A stretch of 64,000 bases of DNA from Paramarasmius palmivorus (lineage: Eukaryota > Basidiomycota > Agaricomycetes > Agaricales > Marasmiaceae): contig JAYKXP010000018.1 of NCBI GenBank assembly GCA_037176845.1, forward strand, positions 372,001-436,000, written 5' to 3'. Position numbers and translations under genes: made by a program. The notes below the pieces were generated by a model, which made no database searches, was not told where the DNA came from, and saw only the letters and a list, made by a program, of their open reading frames with translations. The stretch's first letter is position 1, and each line of letters starts with the position of its first letter. Below are positions 1 to 11,093 of this stretch, piece after piece.

Positions 1-1342
1 TACCGCAGTCTCGACATGATCGGGCGCGTGGCGTTCGGCTTTGATTTCGGTGCGGGGGAGACAGCGGAAGCGAAGAAGATACTGCAATCTTGGAAACAAG
101 ATGTCGCCCTTGCGCATACATTTGGAGGTTTCTTTGCCCCAATTCTCATCAATCTCCTGCCTTGGATCACGAAGATACCTATACCAGCCTTGCATACGGA
201 TGGCGCAGCGAAACAAGTCTCCATCAAGATTGGTAATGACATCTTGCGGCAGAACAAGGGCGTCTCCCAGGGTAAGGACATATTGTCCTTATTGGCAGCG
301 GAAAGCGGCAAGAACCCAGGCAAGGAACGGCTGTCAACAACTGAAATTTTGGAGAATGTAAGCGTCAGTGTCTCCGGATTTCTATGAAATTAACGGTGCT
401 CCGATACATTGCAGATGTCAACAATAATGTGAGAATATGTCACTCCCAGTCGCTTGAGCAACTTACCCCTTTTTTAATAGAATGGCTGGGCATGAGACAA
501 CGTGTGAGCTCGAACCTTAGTTCTCGACTTGGTACTAAAGGTGGTCTTAACAGCTGTTACCGTGTCCTTTACTCTCCTCCGGCTGGCGCGGAACATGGAG
601 GCCCAGGAAAAGCTACGTCAGGAAATACAATCCGCTGGGCGACTCGACCACGACACGATAGTATCTCTTCCATACTTAGACGCAGTTGTGCGTGAAGGGT
701 AAATGATCCGCTGCAACATTTAGGCCTATACCTCATGATTCTGTTTAGCATTCGACTCCATCCGCCTATCTCCCGAACAGATCGAGTCGCCCTTCAAGAT
801 GATGTGATCCCACTTAGTCGGCCCATCGTGACTTCGGACGGAGAGGCCTTGACATCGCTTACTATCAAAGCTGGCCAGGTTTGTGGCGTTTTGTCTGTTC
901 TTCATGATAGAGTTTCCAATTAGACGTGGATAGGTCTTCCATATTCCCTTTATCGGACCAAACGTCGATACACAAACATGGGGCCACGATGCGAACGAGT
1001 TCCGTCCGGAACGCTGGTTTGATAGTACTCGCGTACCGTCCTCCAAGGATTCTCCCCATGGACCATGGATCAGTATTTCTTCCTTCTGTGATGGGCCGAG
1101 GAGCTGCATTGGGTGGCGTCTAGGTGTGTCAGTTTGCGCTATTCTTCTTTTGTGTAACCTGACATCACTTTCATGAAGCTCTCCTAGAGACGAAAGTCAT
1201 CGTTGGCCTTCTGATTCGTCACTTTGAGTTTGGGAATACAGCCGCCGAAATCGAGGCATACCCGAGTCCTACATTGCAGCCTTTCACATACGGTGAAGGT
1301 GGAAAGATGCCTTTATTCGTTAAGGTCGTGCAAGAACCATGA
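1..1342 (+). CDS. Cytochrome P450, 3' part (5' end outside window)
   Basis: Heme-thiolate monooxygenase, expected to be ER-anchored with a P450 reductase; substrate unknown. The window opens in frame at a helix typical of the family (LDMIGRVAFGFDF). Exons that keep frame and motif are <1-357, 415-428, 481-503, 554-698, 749-878, 934-1123 and 1188-1342. The spliced product shows the I-helix oxygen-binding motif AGHETTS (around 481-503 plus the next exon), the K-helix ExxR as EGIR across the 698/749 junction, the PERW motif (FRPERW near 1010), and the heme loop FCDGPRSCIG near 1080-1115 with the cysteine ligand. Stop at 1340-1342. Exons of 14 and 23 nt are unusually short. The fold resembles fungal CYP4-like clans, but I do not assign a CYP family. 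The N-terminus and membrane anchor are missing only because the window starts inside the gene. Confidence 0.9.
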
Positions 1343-1519
1343 TTTCCTCGCTCATATGATACATACTCCATTCATCTGTTAATCTTTTTGTATTGTAGAT
1401 ACGATCCCTATTCCCTCATCATCATTCCAAGAAGCCTTGAAAACCTATTGTTAAGTAGCAAAGATACGAGTGTGGGAGTACATTATACTAAGGTGCAGTT
1501 ATCGATAATCGTGCATTCA

Positions 1520-3699
1520 TCACAAAACGTAAATGAAATCCTCGTTCTTGAGATCGGTCAAGTCGTCGAAGGCCTTCTCGTTCACTGCTTCGCCTTCTTC
1601 TGATCCTTCCTTTTCTCCCTCTACTCGAGCTTTGTACACTTCCAGGGATCTGTCGACGATTTTCCCCGCTTTCCCCAATCTTCTCCGGGCAGCTTCCTGT
1701 CGCTTATTGAGGTATGCTAGGTAGGCAGCGGTCATAAGCGTGAGAACCACGAGGGCTATCCAGCAGATAAGACTGAGGATATGACATCAGTACTTAATCC
1801 GTTCATGACTGAGGAAGCTGGGGTGACATACTTCGCGACGAGTCCATTGGTGTAGTATGGTTTGTCCTCCGTGCGATAGAGCAAGGGTCCGACAATCTTA
1901 TATAAGTCGTGAGATCTTGAGACATGATAAGATATCATAATGAGATTCCTCACATTACCGGCACATTGGGCTACGAAGACCATACCCGTCGTGCAAAGTT
2001 TTTTAGTATGTCCAGCAGTGTTCTGAGAGCTCCAACTATAAAGCATCGGTTGTAAGCCGGTAAAGAAGGACAACTAAACAGTAAACTTAGTATTAGATTG
2101 TTTTCAGCGTCATTTGAGTAGTCCCGAACTTACGACGTAGTAACAAGCCAGTAGTGCACCGCGATGCTCTAAGCCTCTTCCCAACTTCAACAGGGCTGCT
2201 GCTCCAGCAATCGGTGGTACAGAAAGTCCCACAATAACAGGCCATTTCAGCTTAGTTTTCTGGGATATGAAAGCCGCAAAGAGCGTGATAACGATCTGGA
2301 AGAACGAGAACGGTATGTTGAAGAGAATAGTATTGAATTGGTTGAAACCGAAACCCTCTGGGCGCGACAATCAGTATAGGTCATGGCTGAAGAGAGGATA
2401 GAATTCCCAACGCACGGATGATAAGGGGACCGAAAGCACCGATACCGCCGCTGGGTACACAACACACAAAGAGAAGGAGGAACCAGAGGTATGTCTTCGG
2501 ATCAAGCAGAAGCTCCCAAACTTGATCCCACTTCCACACTTTACTTTCAGTACCCTGACGCGCGAGGTTGAGAAACGGCGACTGTTTGCGTCTTATACAC
2601 ACGCACCTGATTATTGGCACGAAGTCGTTCGAGCGCAATGACCTTTTCGTCAGGTGTAAGGAATCGGGCTTTTGTCGGCGAATCCGGGAGGACGAAGCTG
2701 TTATGTTCAAAGTTAGATCCCGTTGAGTATGGTTTATCGGACTAACACGTACTATACAATGGGAGACAATCCCGCAGTGAGGCAGCCGATAAACAGAAAT
2801 ATCGTCTAATAACAGGCGCCACTTCAGTTTTGGTGTTTTAGATGATGCATTCAAAGGCTCACCTGATAAGGATGTAAAGAGCCATTGATGTGTCCCAATC
2901 CCCATGATAGCAATGAGCCTATCATCCCAGTTCCTCCGTTCATAGCCATCCACATTGCCAGTCGCATTGTTTGCTCGCGACGACGCCACCACTGTCCCAA
3001 TGGTCAATGAGAATATCATTTCGTGTATGTTTAACTGTGGCGTACCATTTGAGTCACTGTAATGAACGCGGGAGCCACAGAAGCTTCGAATACGCCCAAA
3101 AAGAACCGGGCAGTCAGCAGTCCCTTGAACTCGTGGGCTGCCGATGTGCAGGCAACAATGATTCCCCACATCAACACATTCGTGAACACTAAGCTGACGT
3201 GAGCAGCGGGAACTAATAAAAGCTGAATGTCGAAACTCACGATATTTTGCGATGGGAAGTCTCACAAGCAAGTATGATGAGATCGGTTGGCACACCAGCT
3301 GTGCAATGTAAACTATGCTCGATAGCCAACTATACTGTCGTCCAACTAGGCCTGGGGACATATACGTGTGGGTACGAAGAATACGAAAATATAACACGAC
3401 ATACCAGTAGTCTCCACGATACCGAAAACGGAAGTGTACGAGAGTGAGGACTTGTCGAGTTGTTGCAAAAAATACACCAAAAGGATGACTGGCATAAGCC
3501 ACAGGTCTATCTTCCTCAACACCCTACGATCCTCTTCCTCGGTAATATCCCGACGTTCCCTGCTCTCACCAATGATAGCCAGAGCCGCATCACCCTTCTT
3601 CGCATACGACGCAGCAGGCCCGACCGAAGGAACTGCTTCTTCGATGCGTGATTCCGTCGCCTTGAGATTGGAGTCGAAGGATGGTTCTCGAGAAGGCAT
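1520..3699 (-). CDS. MFS transporter, anion:cation symporter (Dal5/allantoate permease-like)
   Basis: Plasma-membrane major facilitator protein of the fungal Dal5/nicotinate type, which takes up small organic anions such as allantoate, ureidosuccinate or vitamins; the exact substrate cannot be told. The N-terminus is polar and acidic, then comes the family signature VLRKIDLWLMPVILLVYFLQQLDK of transmembrane segment 1. Later segments include SWLSSIVYIAQL, LLTARFFLGVFEA, WMAMNGGTGMIGSL, GFNQFNTILFNIPF and AAYLAYLNKRQE before an acidic charged C-tail ending at 1520. About nine short introns interrupt the gene. The start at 3697-3699 is the first ATG in the open frame; the frame runs further upstream without an ATG, and a TATA box at 3733-3738 (minus strand) lies inside that upstream part, which supports this start. 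It is transcribed divergently from the oxidoreductase at 4014. Confidence 0.85.
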
Positions 3700-3732
3700 C
3701 TTTCGCGAAGGCGCGAGTATGTCGTTGCCTTT

Positions 3733-3738
3733 TTTATA
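3733..3738 (-). promoter_or_regulatory. TATA box of the MFS transporter gene
   Basis: TATAAA read on the minus strand, 34 nt before the ATG at 3699, in a context of A/T bases. Position and sequence fit a fungal core promoter. The 5' leader would be very short. Confidence 0.45.
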
Positions 3739-4013
3739 TTCCACAATAACAGCCCGAGCCCTTCTGACCCTTCCAGGGTCACTCACGGTCCGTAGAGTAG
3801 AAGGTCATGAGAGTCAATTGAGAGTCGATTTTGTGGCTGTGTCCATCAAAAGTGCCTGCGAAACACGACCACGAGACTACCCGGCCCGAGCTTGGATTGA
3901 TTATTAGGGGGTAAAGCGCATCGCGTCTATTTGAAGACGGTATCCGTGCGGTATTTCTTCTTCCTTCCCTTCCCATCCCAACTCCCAACTAAACTGGCAG
4001 ATCGTGCATAACT

Positions 4014-5643
4014 ATGAGCAAGCCGCTTGGAGGACGCGTAGCCATCGTGGGCACCGGAAGCCGTTGTGCGATGTTCCTTCGTGGAGTAGTGGAGAGACCT
4101 TCTAGTTCGGTGGTTGCATTCTGCGAACCCAACGCGGTGCGGGCGAAGTACTACAACGATCTCTTGGTGTCGCTAGGTGCCCCGACAGTCCCCGTCTACC
4201 CGCCTAAACAGTACAAGACGATGCTGGTAAATGAAGAAGTGGAGACCGTTTTGGTGACTTGTGTGGATGCATTGCATCATTTGTATATCATTCCCGCACT
4301 AGAGCTCGGTGGTGAGTACAGTTATTCAGCAGTGATCTCCATTTCAAACTCACATATCTTCCTAGTGCGCGTTTTGACTGAAAAGCCAATGACCACGGAC
4401 GTGGAGAAATGCCGTGCTATCCTTGAAACGGTCGAACGAATGGGTCGTCATTTGACGGTAACCTTCAACTATCGGTTAGCGATCTCTTATCTGATGTGGA
4501 AAAGGGGACTTACTTGGCAAACGCAGATACAACCCCGTGCACGAGCTCGTCAAGCGAACAATTGCGGAGGGCAAGATAGGAGAAGGTGTGTTTTGGTGAA
4601 GATACCGTTACACAAAGCCTAAGGCCTCTTTCAGTTCTATCCGTCCATTTCGAATGGCTCCTCGACACGGTCCACGGTGCAGACTATTTCCGACGCTGGC
4701 ACCGTCTAAAGTCGTCTTCTGGAGGCTTGATGGTACACAAATCGGGCCATCATTTTGACCTAGTGAATTGGTGGCTCAATTCATCACCGGTTACAGTCGC
4801 TGGTATGGGGAGACTGGCATTTTATGGGGAAGAGAACGGTAGAAAGCATGGATGGGTCAAGGAGAAATATGAGAGGGCAAGAGGTAGCGAGGCGGCGAAG
4901 AGTGATCCATTTTCATTGAGACTAGAAGAGGATGAGACTCTAATGGATCTTTATGCCAATGCCGAGCAGGAGGACGGGTACCACCGAGATCAGAATGTGC
5001 GTTCCTCCATGAACAGTCCAGACCCCAACTGATCGCTCTTCAGGTATTTGCAGGGTCTGATTCGAAGAACCCCATCACCATCGAAGATGACATGGCTCTC
5101 CTCGTCCGCTACCGTACTGGAGCCGTCATGACATACCACCTCACTGCCTATTCTCCTTGGGAAGGCTACCATGTCATGTTCAACGGTTCACGCGGCCGTC
5201 TCGAGCTCAACGTCTGCGAATCTGAATACCGGATTCCTTCGACCGAGACCAATAAGGAAAATGGGATGGGTGGTTTGATCCATGGTACCGGTGCACTGCC
5301 AAATGTGGGCGAGACGAAGGTGACGCTACACCCCTTATGGGAGAAGCCAAAAACCCTGGAAGTCGAGGTTGATCACGGTTCTCATGGCGGAGGCGACAAG
5401 AGAATGTTAAACGTACTTTTCGGTCCCCTCGAAGGTAATTCCAATACTTCCAGATCCTCTGAATCTATAGAATTCCAACTCATTCCTTTGGCAGGAGAGT
5501 CCTTGGACACTGGCGACGCGTCAAAACAGAGTGCTGACGAAAGAGATGGTGCGAGAGCATTGGCGATTGGCCTGGCAGCGAATGAGAGCTTTAGAACCGG
5601 TAAATTCGTCGATATATCGAGTATGGGCTTGGGAGAACTGTAA
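4014..5643 (+). CDS. GFO/IDH/MocA-family oxidoreductase
   Basis: NAD(P)-dependent oxidoreductase of the glucose-fructose oxidoreductase / inositol dehydrogenase / MocA family, probably cytosolic and acting on a sugar or cyclitol. The N-terminal Rossmann motif GRVAIVGTGSRCAMF is followed by VVAFCEPN, then VETVLVTCVDALHH and the catalytic-lysine motif TEKPM after the first intron (near 4380). GGLMVHKSGHHFDLVNWW near 4725-4770 matches the C-terminal domain histidine region of the family. At least four introns split the gene. ATG at 4014 starts directly before the Rossmann strand, as is usual. The insert between 4800 and 5030 is charged and longer than in bacterial members. No signal peptide. It shares a divergent promoter with the MFS transporter, so joint use of one substrate is possible but unproven. 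Confidence 0.85.
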
Positions 5644-6383
5644 ATTATGCATTCTAGTGGCAGAGGTAGCGGGTTGACTTGAATGACAATGGATTTCGGC
5701 ACCTCTAGTCGGACCTTTAACTTCAAAGTCCGACGCTGTCCGACGGCGCTTTTGGGCGCTTAGAGTGTTAAACTTTCTCATCCGTCATGTCGACTCCATC
5801 CTTATTAGAGGTAGTGATGCTGAGCCCGTAGCTCTGTCTGTTAACGTATGCTTATTCTCGCTAAAATATGGCTTTTTCGATTTTTTCTGCATATGCTGAC
5901 CAGTCACCAGAAAACTCAAGACTAATCGCGCCTTTCTCTATCAGTGGATTCGAAAGGAAATCTTCTGCCCATGATTAAACAGGTCGCAGGTAGGTCTTAC
6001 TACCTCTCAGCCTTTTCGGGTTGACTAATGGTTGTAGTCTGAAGTCATCAGGGAGTCAAAATCCGCAAACAGCCTGAGGTACTCGACAGTGCTGCCGGAC
6101 GATTTCGATCAACTCTTGCCGATACACTTATGTAGCGCAACTCAGACATCTCCCAGGTTTTACCTCACGACTTCGCCGTTTAACCTCGGATGATATCCGT
6201 TCGATGTTTACCAATAGCTCTCCAGCCCTTCTTTCACCACTTTGCCAACATGCGAAGGCCTTCGGCTAGCTTCCGAGATTTCGTTGCCAAGTCACTGTCC
6301 TGACGCACCAATTCACTTTTTAATTGAGCATAAAAGAGCTCAGTCGATTGCTGAGATTCTACCATCCTCCCACACCCCACGAC
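5644..6383. other. Intergenic, promoter of the SDR gene
   Basis: No gene recognised in about 740 bases. A TATA-like CATAAAAG lies at 6329-6336, 48 nt before the ATG at 6384. Confidence 0.5.
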
Positions 6384-7308
6384 ATGTCTGAATCCGAAGA
6401 ATACAAACGCGTCATCCTCGTCACTGGGTCCAACACTGGTATTGGGTTTGACCTCGTTAGGCTACTTGCTGCAAAAGGTCATACCGTATACCTGGCCGCG
6501 AGGAGAGTCGATGCTGGAAAGGAAGCCCAGTGAGTCATGTTTTCCGCTTGTCAAAGCATCTAAACGCTTTCATTAGGCAGAAACTCAAGAACGAACACGG
6601 TCTCGACGTCAAATTCGTACAGCTAGATATACACGACATCAAATCGATCGAAGCTGCGAGGGATACAGTTGATAAAGAAGAAGGTAGACTTGACGTCCTC
6701 GTCAACAACGCAGGTACGTTGGGATTCGATTCTTTATCCGTCCGCCCGCGGCCTGATTCTCACAACGCTGCAACTTGAAGGAGTCGCCTTTATTGATAAA
6801 CCTCAAACGGCCGATGCCATGGACATGGACGTCCTCAGATCAATATTTGAAACCAACTTCTTCGGCCTCGTTCAAACTACCGTCACATTCCTTCCTCTCA
6901 TCCGCAAAGGCAAACCCGGCTATGGCAACATCGTCCAAAACTCCACAGGTGGAGCATCCGCTACCTTCCAGTCCTCACCAAAAGGATACACTGTGTGGGC
7001 TGCGTATTGCTCAAGCAAATCTGCGGTGAATATGTACTCGATTGCGCTAGCGAAGGAGTTGAAGAAGGATGGGATAAGGGTGAATTGTATTGCGCCGGGT
7101 TTTACGACGACGAAGTTGAATGGGAATATGCCTGGTGGTAAGACGCCGGAACAAGCTGCGAGTTTGTTTGTGGATTGGTGTCTCTTAGGTCCAGGGAGCG
7201 AGGATAAGACTGGTGCGTGTCTCTGTTACATAGCTATAGAACGAGGAACTCACAAACTATAATCATTTAGGACTCTTCTGGAATGATCAGGGAGAGCTTG
7301 CTTGGTGA
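6384..7308 (+). CDS. Short-chain dehydrogenase/reductase (SDR)
   Basis: Classical SDR, an NAD(P)(H)-dependent oxidoreductase on an alcohol or carbonyl substrate not identifiable here. Visible motifs in order: cofactor glycine motif TGSNTGIG (residues about 13-20), DVLVNNAG, the helix NFFGLVQTT, catalytic Ser region, then YCSSKSA with the YxxxK-type catalytic pair written as Y-C-S-S-K, and the C-terminal RVNCIAPGFTTT. A last small exon at 7271-7308 gives GLFWNDQGELAW and stop, the usual SDR ending with GxxW. Four exons. The first ATG in the open frame after the TATA-like element is 6384, and it sits 14 residues before the Rossmann strand. About 260 residues, normal for the family. Confidence 0.9.
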
Positions 7309-7603
7309 TGATAGTTTTCAGAATCGGGATTATTTCAAATCTATCACGATTGTAAAGATGTTCGTTATCAAACTCGATTCGTCGGGTTTATTGCACTCCT
7401 CCAGCACTCTTACGGATATCCTGAGAAGCGCAAAGTGCCCTTGCCTTGTACTAGTAGAGAATGCGATACAGTGTGGCTCAGATCGATACTGATAAGCATG
7501 TTTTGTATTCAAGTCGAAAGATAAACATATGTAGGTAATAAGAATACATTTTTCCTTGCGCGTAAGTCAGCATCCCCAGTCGACAATCTTCAACATGCCA
7601 ACT
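7309..7603. other. Convergent 3' intergenic region
   Basis: Space between the 3' ends of the SDR (+) and orotate phosphoribosyltransferase (-) genes. Nothing further is supported. Confidence 0.5.
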
Positions 7604-8345
7604 CTAATCTTTCAACCCATACTGATCCCAATACTCCTTCATCTTCACCAACTCGTCCCCCATCCCATTCTGCTCCAACCAAACCATCAAATCCCTCATC
7701 CTCAATATCGCCTTGACGCGTCCTTCACCCAAAATCCCTTCCACTTCCTTAACCGTACTACTAACCCCATCCTTCCCAACTTCCTCCCGATCCAAACACT
7801 GAACAACACCAACAACCTCTCCTCCCTGTTTCCTCACCAACTCGATCGCACCACGCACAGCCGTCCCAGCTGTCATCACATCATCTAAAATCAAAACCTT
7901 CTTTCCAGCGACTGGTACTCCGACCATATTCCCGCCTTCACCGTGGTCTTTTACTTCTTTTCGGTCGTAGGCTAAGCCAACGGAGATATTGTGTTCGTTG
8001 TAGAGTTGCATGACGGTCATAGCGGCGAAAGGTATGCCTTTATACGCAGGTCCGAAGAGGACGTCGAATTGAGGAAGAGGTGTTGAAGAGTTGCTTTGGG
8101 CGGAGACGATTGTGGATGCGAAGGCTTTTGCGAGCGCGGAGAGGATGGGACCGGTACTCATGAGACTGGCGTTGAAGAAGTAGGGTGATATTCTGGAGAT
8201 GTGGTGAGAATGTGTGTTTTGGTGTCTGAGATTGAGAAACGCACCTTCCGGATTTGAGAGTAAAAGAGCCGAATTTGAGGGCACCGACGGACATTGCATG
8301 GTTGATGAGGTCGGTTTGGTAGGATTGCAGGTTTGAGTTGGACAT
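7604..8345 (-). CDS. URA5: Orotate phosphoribosyltransferase
   Basis: Fifth step of de novo UMP synthesis: orotate plus PRPP gives OMP and pyrophosphate, in the cytosol. The sequence shows GALKFGSFTLKSGR then, after one intron of about 53 nt (near 8193-8246), ISPYFFNASLMSTG, the conserved FGPAYKGIPFA, VGLAYDRKEVKDHGEGG with the catalytic-loop lysine, and the PRPP-binding motif VLILDDVMTAGTAVRG. The C-terminus ends with MKEYWDQYGLKD at 7604. Length is about 230 residues, normal for fungal monofunctional enzymes. ATG at 8343-8345 is the only ATG before the conserved N-terminus. Convergent with the SDR gene. This is a primary metabolism gene and a good anchor for synteny. Confidence 0.95.
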
Positions 8346-8573
8346 GGCGAGGAAAAGAAAAAGTAACGAATCGATCGATCAGGTAGGCGCGCCGAATACT
8401 GTTGTTCGGCGTTATCGGTCCAGGGACAGCATTTGAACTTGGGTAGAAACCTCTTATCATTATCACAATGTTGTATGAATACAGCGATCAATAACGGGAA
8501 AATACACAAAAGACAAGAACAAAGTCAACTCAATGCTCCTAATCAATATATCGAGTCCAAAAAATATCATCGT

Positions 8574-9702
8574 TCAAGCAAAGATGTAGAGAGTACCAAG
8601 GTAATCGGGCGGGTTGTTAAACCTGATGTTCTTATTGAGGCTAGAGATAGCATCAAGTTCTTCTTGGGTGAGGTCGAATTCGACGTTGGACAAGTTCGAC
8701 GACATATTGGTAAGGGTGTTGGATTTAGGGATGACGGCGAGTCCACGCTGAGTACACCAGCGGAGGATAACTTCGGCAGGTTTCCTTTCGTGGGCAGTAG
8801 CGATGGAGGTGATGGTACTGTGCTCGAAAAGCTTAGGGGTGTCCTTAGCCTTGTCCCAGTCAAGTTCGACAAAGGAAAGAGGTCCAAAACTGTTCTTCAA
8901 GTTCAGCATGAGCAAGGATATGAGAAGAGGTTAACACTCACGTAGAATAAGCGGTCACGGCGATATTCTCAGACTTTGCAAATTCAATGAGCTCCTTCTG
9001 AGTGAGATAGGGATGGTGTTCGACTTGTAGAGCAGCAGGTCGGATCCTGGCATATCGGAGAACATCCATCAAAAGGGCGCCTTGGAAGTTGGACACACCG
9101 ATGGACCTTGTCAATCCAAGATCGACAAGCTTCTCCAGAGCCTGATAAGTCTCTTGGATCGTAGCCTTGGATTGGACAACTTTGCCCTCCAAGTTGTGCC
9201 ACCCAGATGGGTAAGAGACGGCAGGGTCAACGTATTCGAGGGCGACGGGGAAGTGGATAAGGAAAAGATCAAAGTATTCCAGTCCCCACCATTGGAGTTG
9301 TTGGCGGGTGATGGCTTCGACCTTATCGGCTTCATGGAAAGTGTTCCAGAGCTTGGAGGTGATGAAAAGATCCGAGCGCTTGACGATGCCTTCGTCGATA
9401 GCGCGCTTGATGCCTAGACCACATTCCTTCTCGTTGCCGTAGTCTGGGATTAGATTAGATCAGGGGTAGATCTTTGAGTAGAGGAGAAATGGAGAACGAA
9501 CCAAAGGCACCGTCGAAGAGACGATAGCCAGCCTTGATGGCGTTGTAGACAGTGTCAGGAGCAGTGTCATTGGGAACCTTCCACAGACCGAACCTGGTAG
9601 TAGAGGTCATCAAACAGTGACCATCGCAGCGGGCAAGGAAACTACTTACCCAACTTGGGGCATCTCATAGCCGCTGCTGAGCTTGATTGTTGGGGTCACC
9701 AT
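8574..9702 (-). CDS. XYL1: Aldo-keto reductase, D-xylose reductase-like
   Basis: NAD(P)H-dependent reductase of the AKR2 type that reduces D-xylose to xylitol in fungi. Visible signatures: [19 protein letters not shown] at the N-terminus, the catalytic Asp/Tyr region [15 protein letters not shown], the xylose-reductase stretch [48 protein letters not shown] and the cofactor motif AVIPKSN. In the second motif the usual D-x-A-x-x-Y has A-F-G-D-Y because an intron falls there. Short introns occur near 9660, 9500 and 8930. ATG at 9700-9702 starts just before the conserved strand. About 320 residues, typical. Members acting on other aldoses cannot be excluded. Confidence 0.88.
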
Positions 9703-11093
9703 GATAACGAATGAGAAAGGCGAGTCAGACCTCAGGCCTCAAACCTCGTTTGAAGGGGACCTTTTAAAGCCGTTCTCTTTGATTCGGTGAATCCTTGCTT
9801 GAACTTCGGGGCCGCGACCATTACTGTAAATATAAATTCCAGCCTGAGTGAGGTTTCGGTCTCCTACGATATTGTCCGATAGCGTCCTATAGCACCCTTG
9901 TTCGGCGTCCGTTATGGAGTTTGCTAAAACGCAGAAAGGCGGTGTATCCCCTCTATAATGCATCGTATTCTACTCTTGCAGTTCAAGACCCACTAGGATG
10001 TAGAGGACGAAGAGCCAAGGTCGGAGATGGCACTTCATTTGCAGCGTGACCCGTAAGTAGGCTTGAGCTTCCAAAGGCAAAGCCGAACCTTGGGAGAGGG
10101 CTAGTTCGGCTCTAGGCTCGGAGCCAGAGCAGTACCTAGACCAGTCACCATAAGTACCTTTGCGCCCTGCCCGGCCTGACAGGCACCAGTTCTTGATCAA
10201 TACTGCAGTCTTCGGACGCGCACGGACCACCTGGTACTTGTGATTCGAGTACTACACATACACGAGAATTCATAACCACACGCCGGGCGTCAATCAGAAC
10301 AAGAAGTTGGGTAGTCCGTGTAAACTGCGCAAGCCGGCAACTCGTTCTCACCAGGAGCCCCATATCGCCATTCCCTAACAGCCCCTAGGCTTGTTGCTCA
10401 TACTTTTTGCTTCACCACCGAAACGTTATCGATAGTTGGGAACAGTAGCGATCGATGTAGTCGTAACCAGGGATGACGCCAGGAGCTCAGGAGCGGCGTA
10501 CCATTTTCTGTTCGCGAGGAAGGTGCTGATCATAAGACTCGAAAACGTTCTGAGAAGAGTAGGTGCGGACTTTTCCGTCATGTCTTGAACAAGAAATAAG
10601 GATGTGATGTACTCGTCCCGTTGCGCAAACTTGTCTGCAGCTAGTCGCGCTTTGAATCAGAAATGGTACCAAGGAATCGATTCGGATATGCTACGAACGC
10701 ACCAAAAGTCAACTATCTCGCACTTCAAAAGGGGATCCCGTCTCAGGGTTTCGAGTTCGAGATCCTGTTTTTTGAAGCGAGTTCCCAACGAGCTTCTACT
10801 TCATCTAGGCATTCGAGAAACCGGTTATTCTCGGGCTGCTGTTTTGGTGAAGATGCCGATGAGTGGTCATCTCTTCGTGAGACCAAGCTTAAGAGTCTTT
10901 AAAGAGCATTGTGGTGGTTACGGTGAGGGAAAGGCTTGGGCTTATGGCAGTTACATAATTCCTATTTACCGTAATCCCTAATCCGGAATCTTCAGCTATA
11001 CATCCGGCGACGGTCTCCAAGCCCCCATGACATTGACATGTCGAAAGCATCCACTTGCTATTAGGGAGGACCTCTTTCCTCCCGGCCTACAGC
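9703..11093. other. Gene-poor intergenic region
   Basis: About 1.4 kb upstream of both the reductase (-) and the potassium channel (+). It contains several open frames of 60-125 codons on both strands but none resembles a known protein and none shows a spliced continuation. Nothing else is supported. Confidence 0.4.

Noticed and set aside
3700..3786. 29-residue N-terminal extension of the MFS transporter
   Set aside because: The upstream frame has no ATG and contains the TATA box on the minus strand.
1..9702. A secondary-metabolite gene cluster (P450, MFS, two oxidoreductases)
   Set aside because: No backbone synthase is present, and the block includes housekeeping URA5 and a xylose-reductase-like gene. 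The left side is outside the window, so it cannot be excluded but is not supported.
10604..10981. 125-codon + strand open frame upstream of the potassium channel
   Set aside because: No family resemblance; probably chance in a 1.4-kb spacer.
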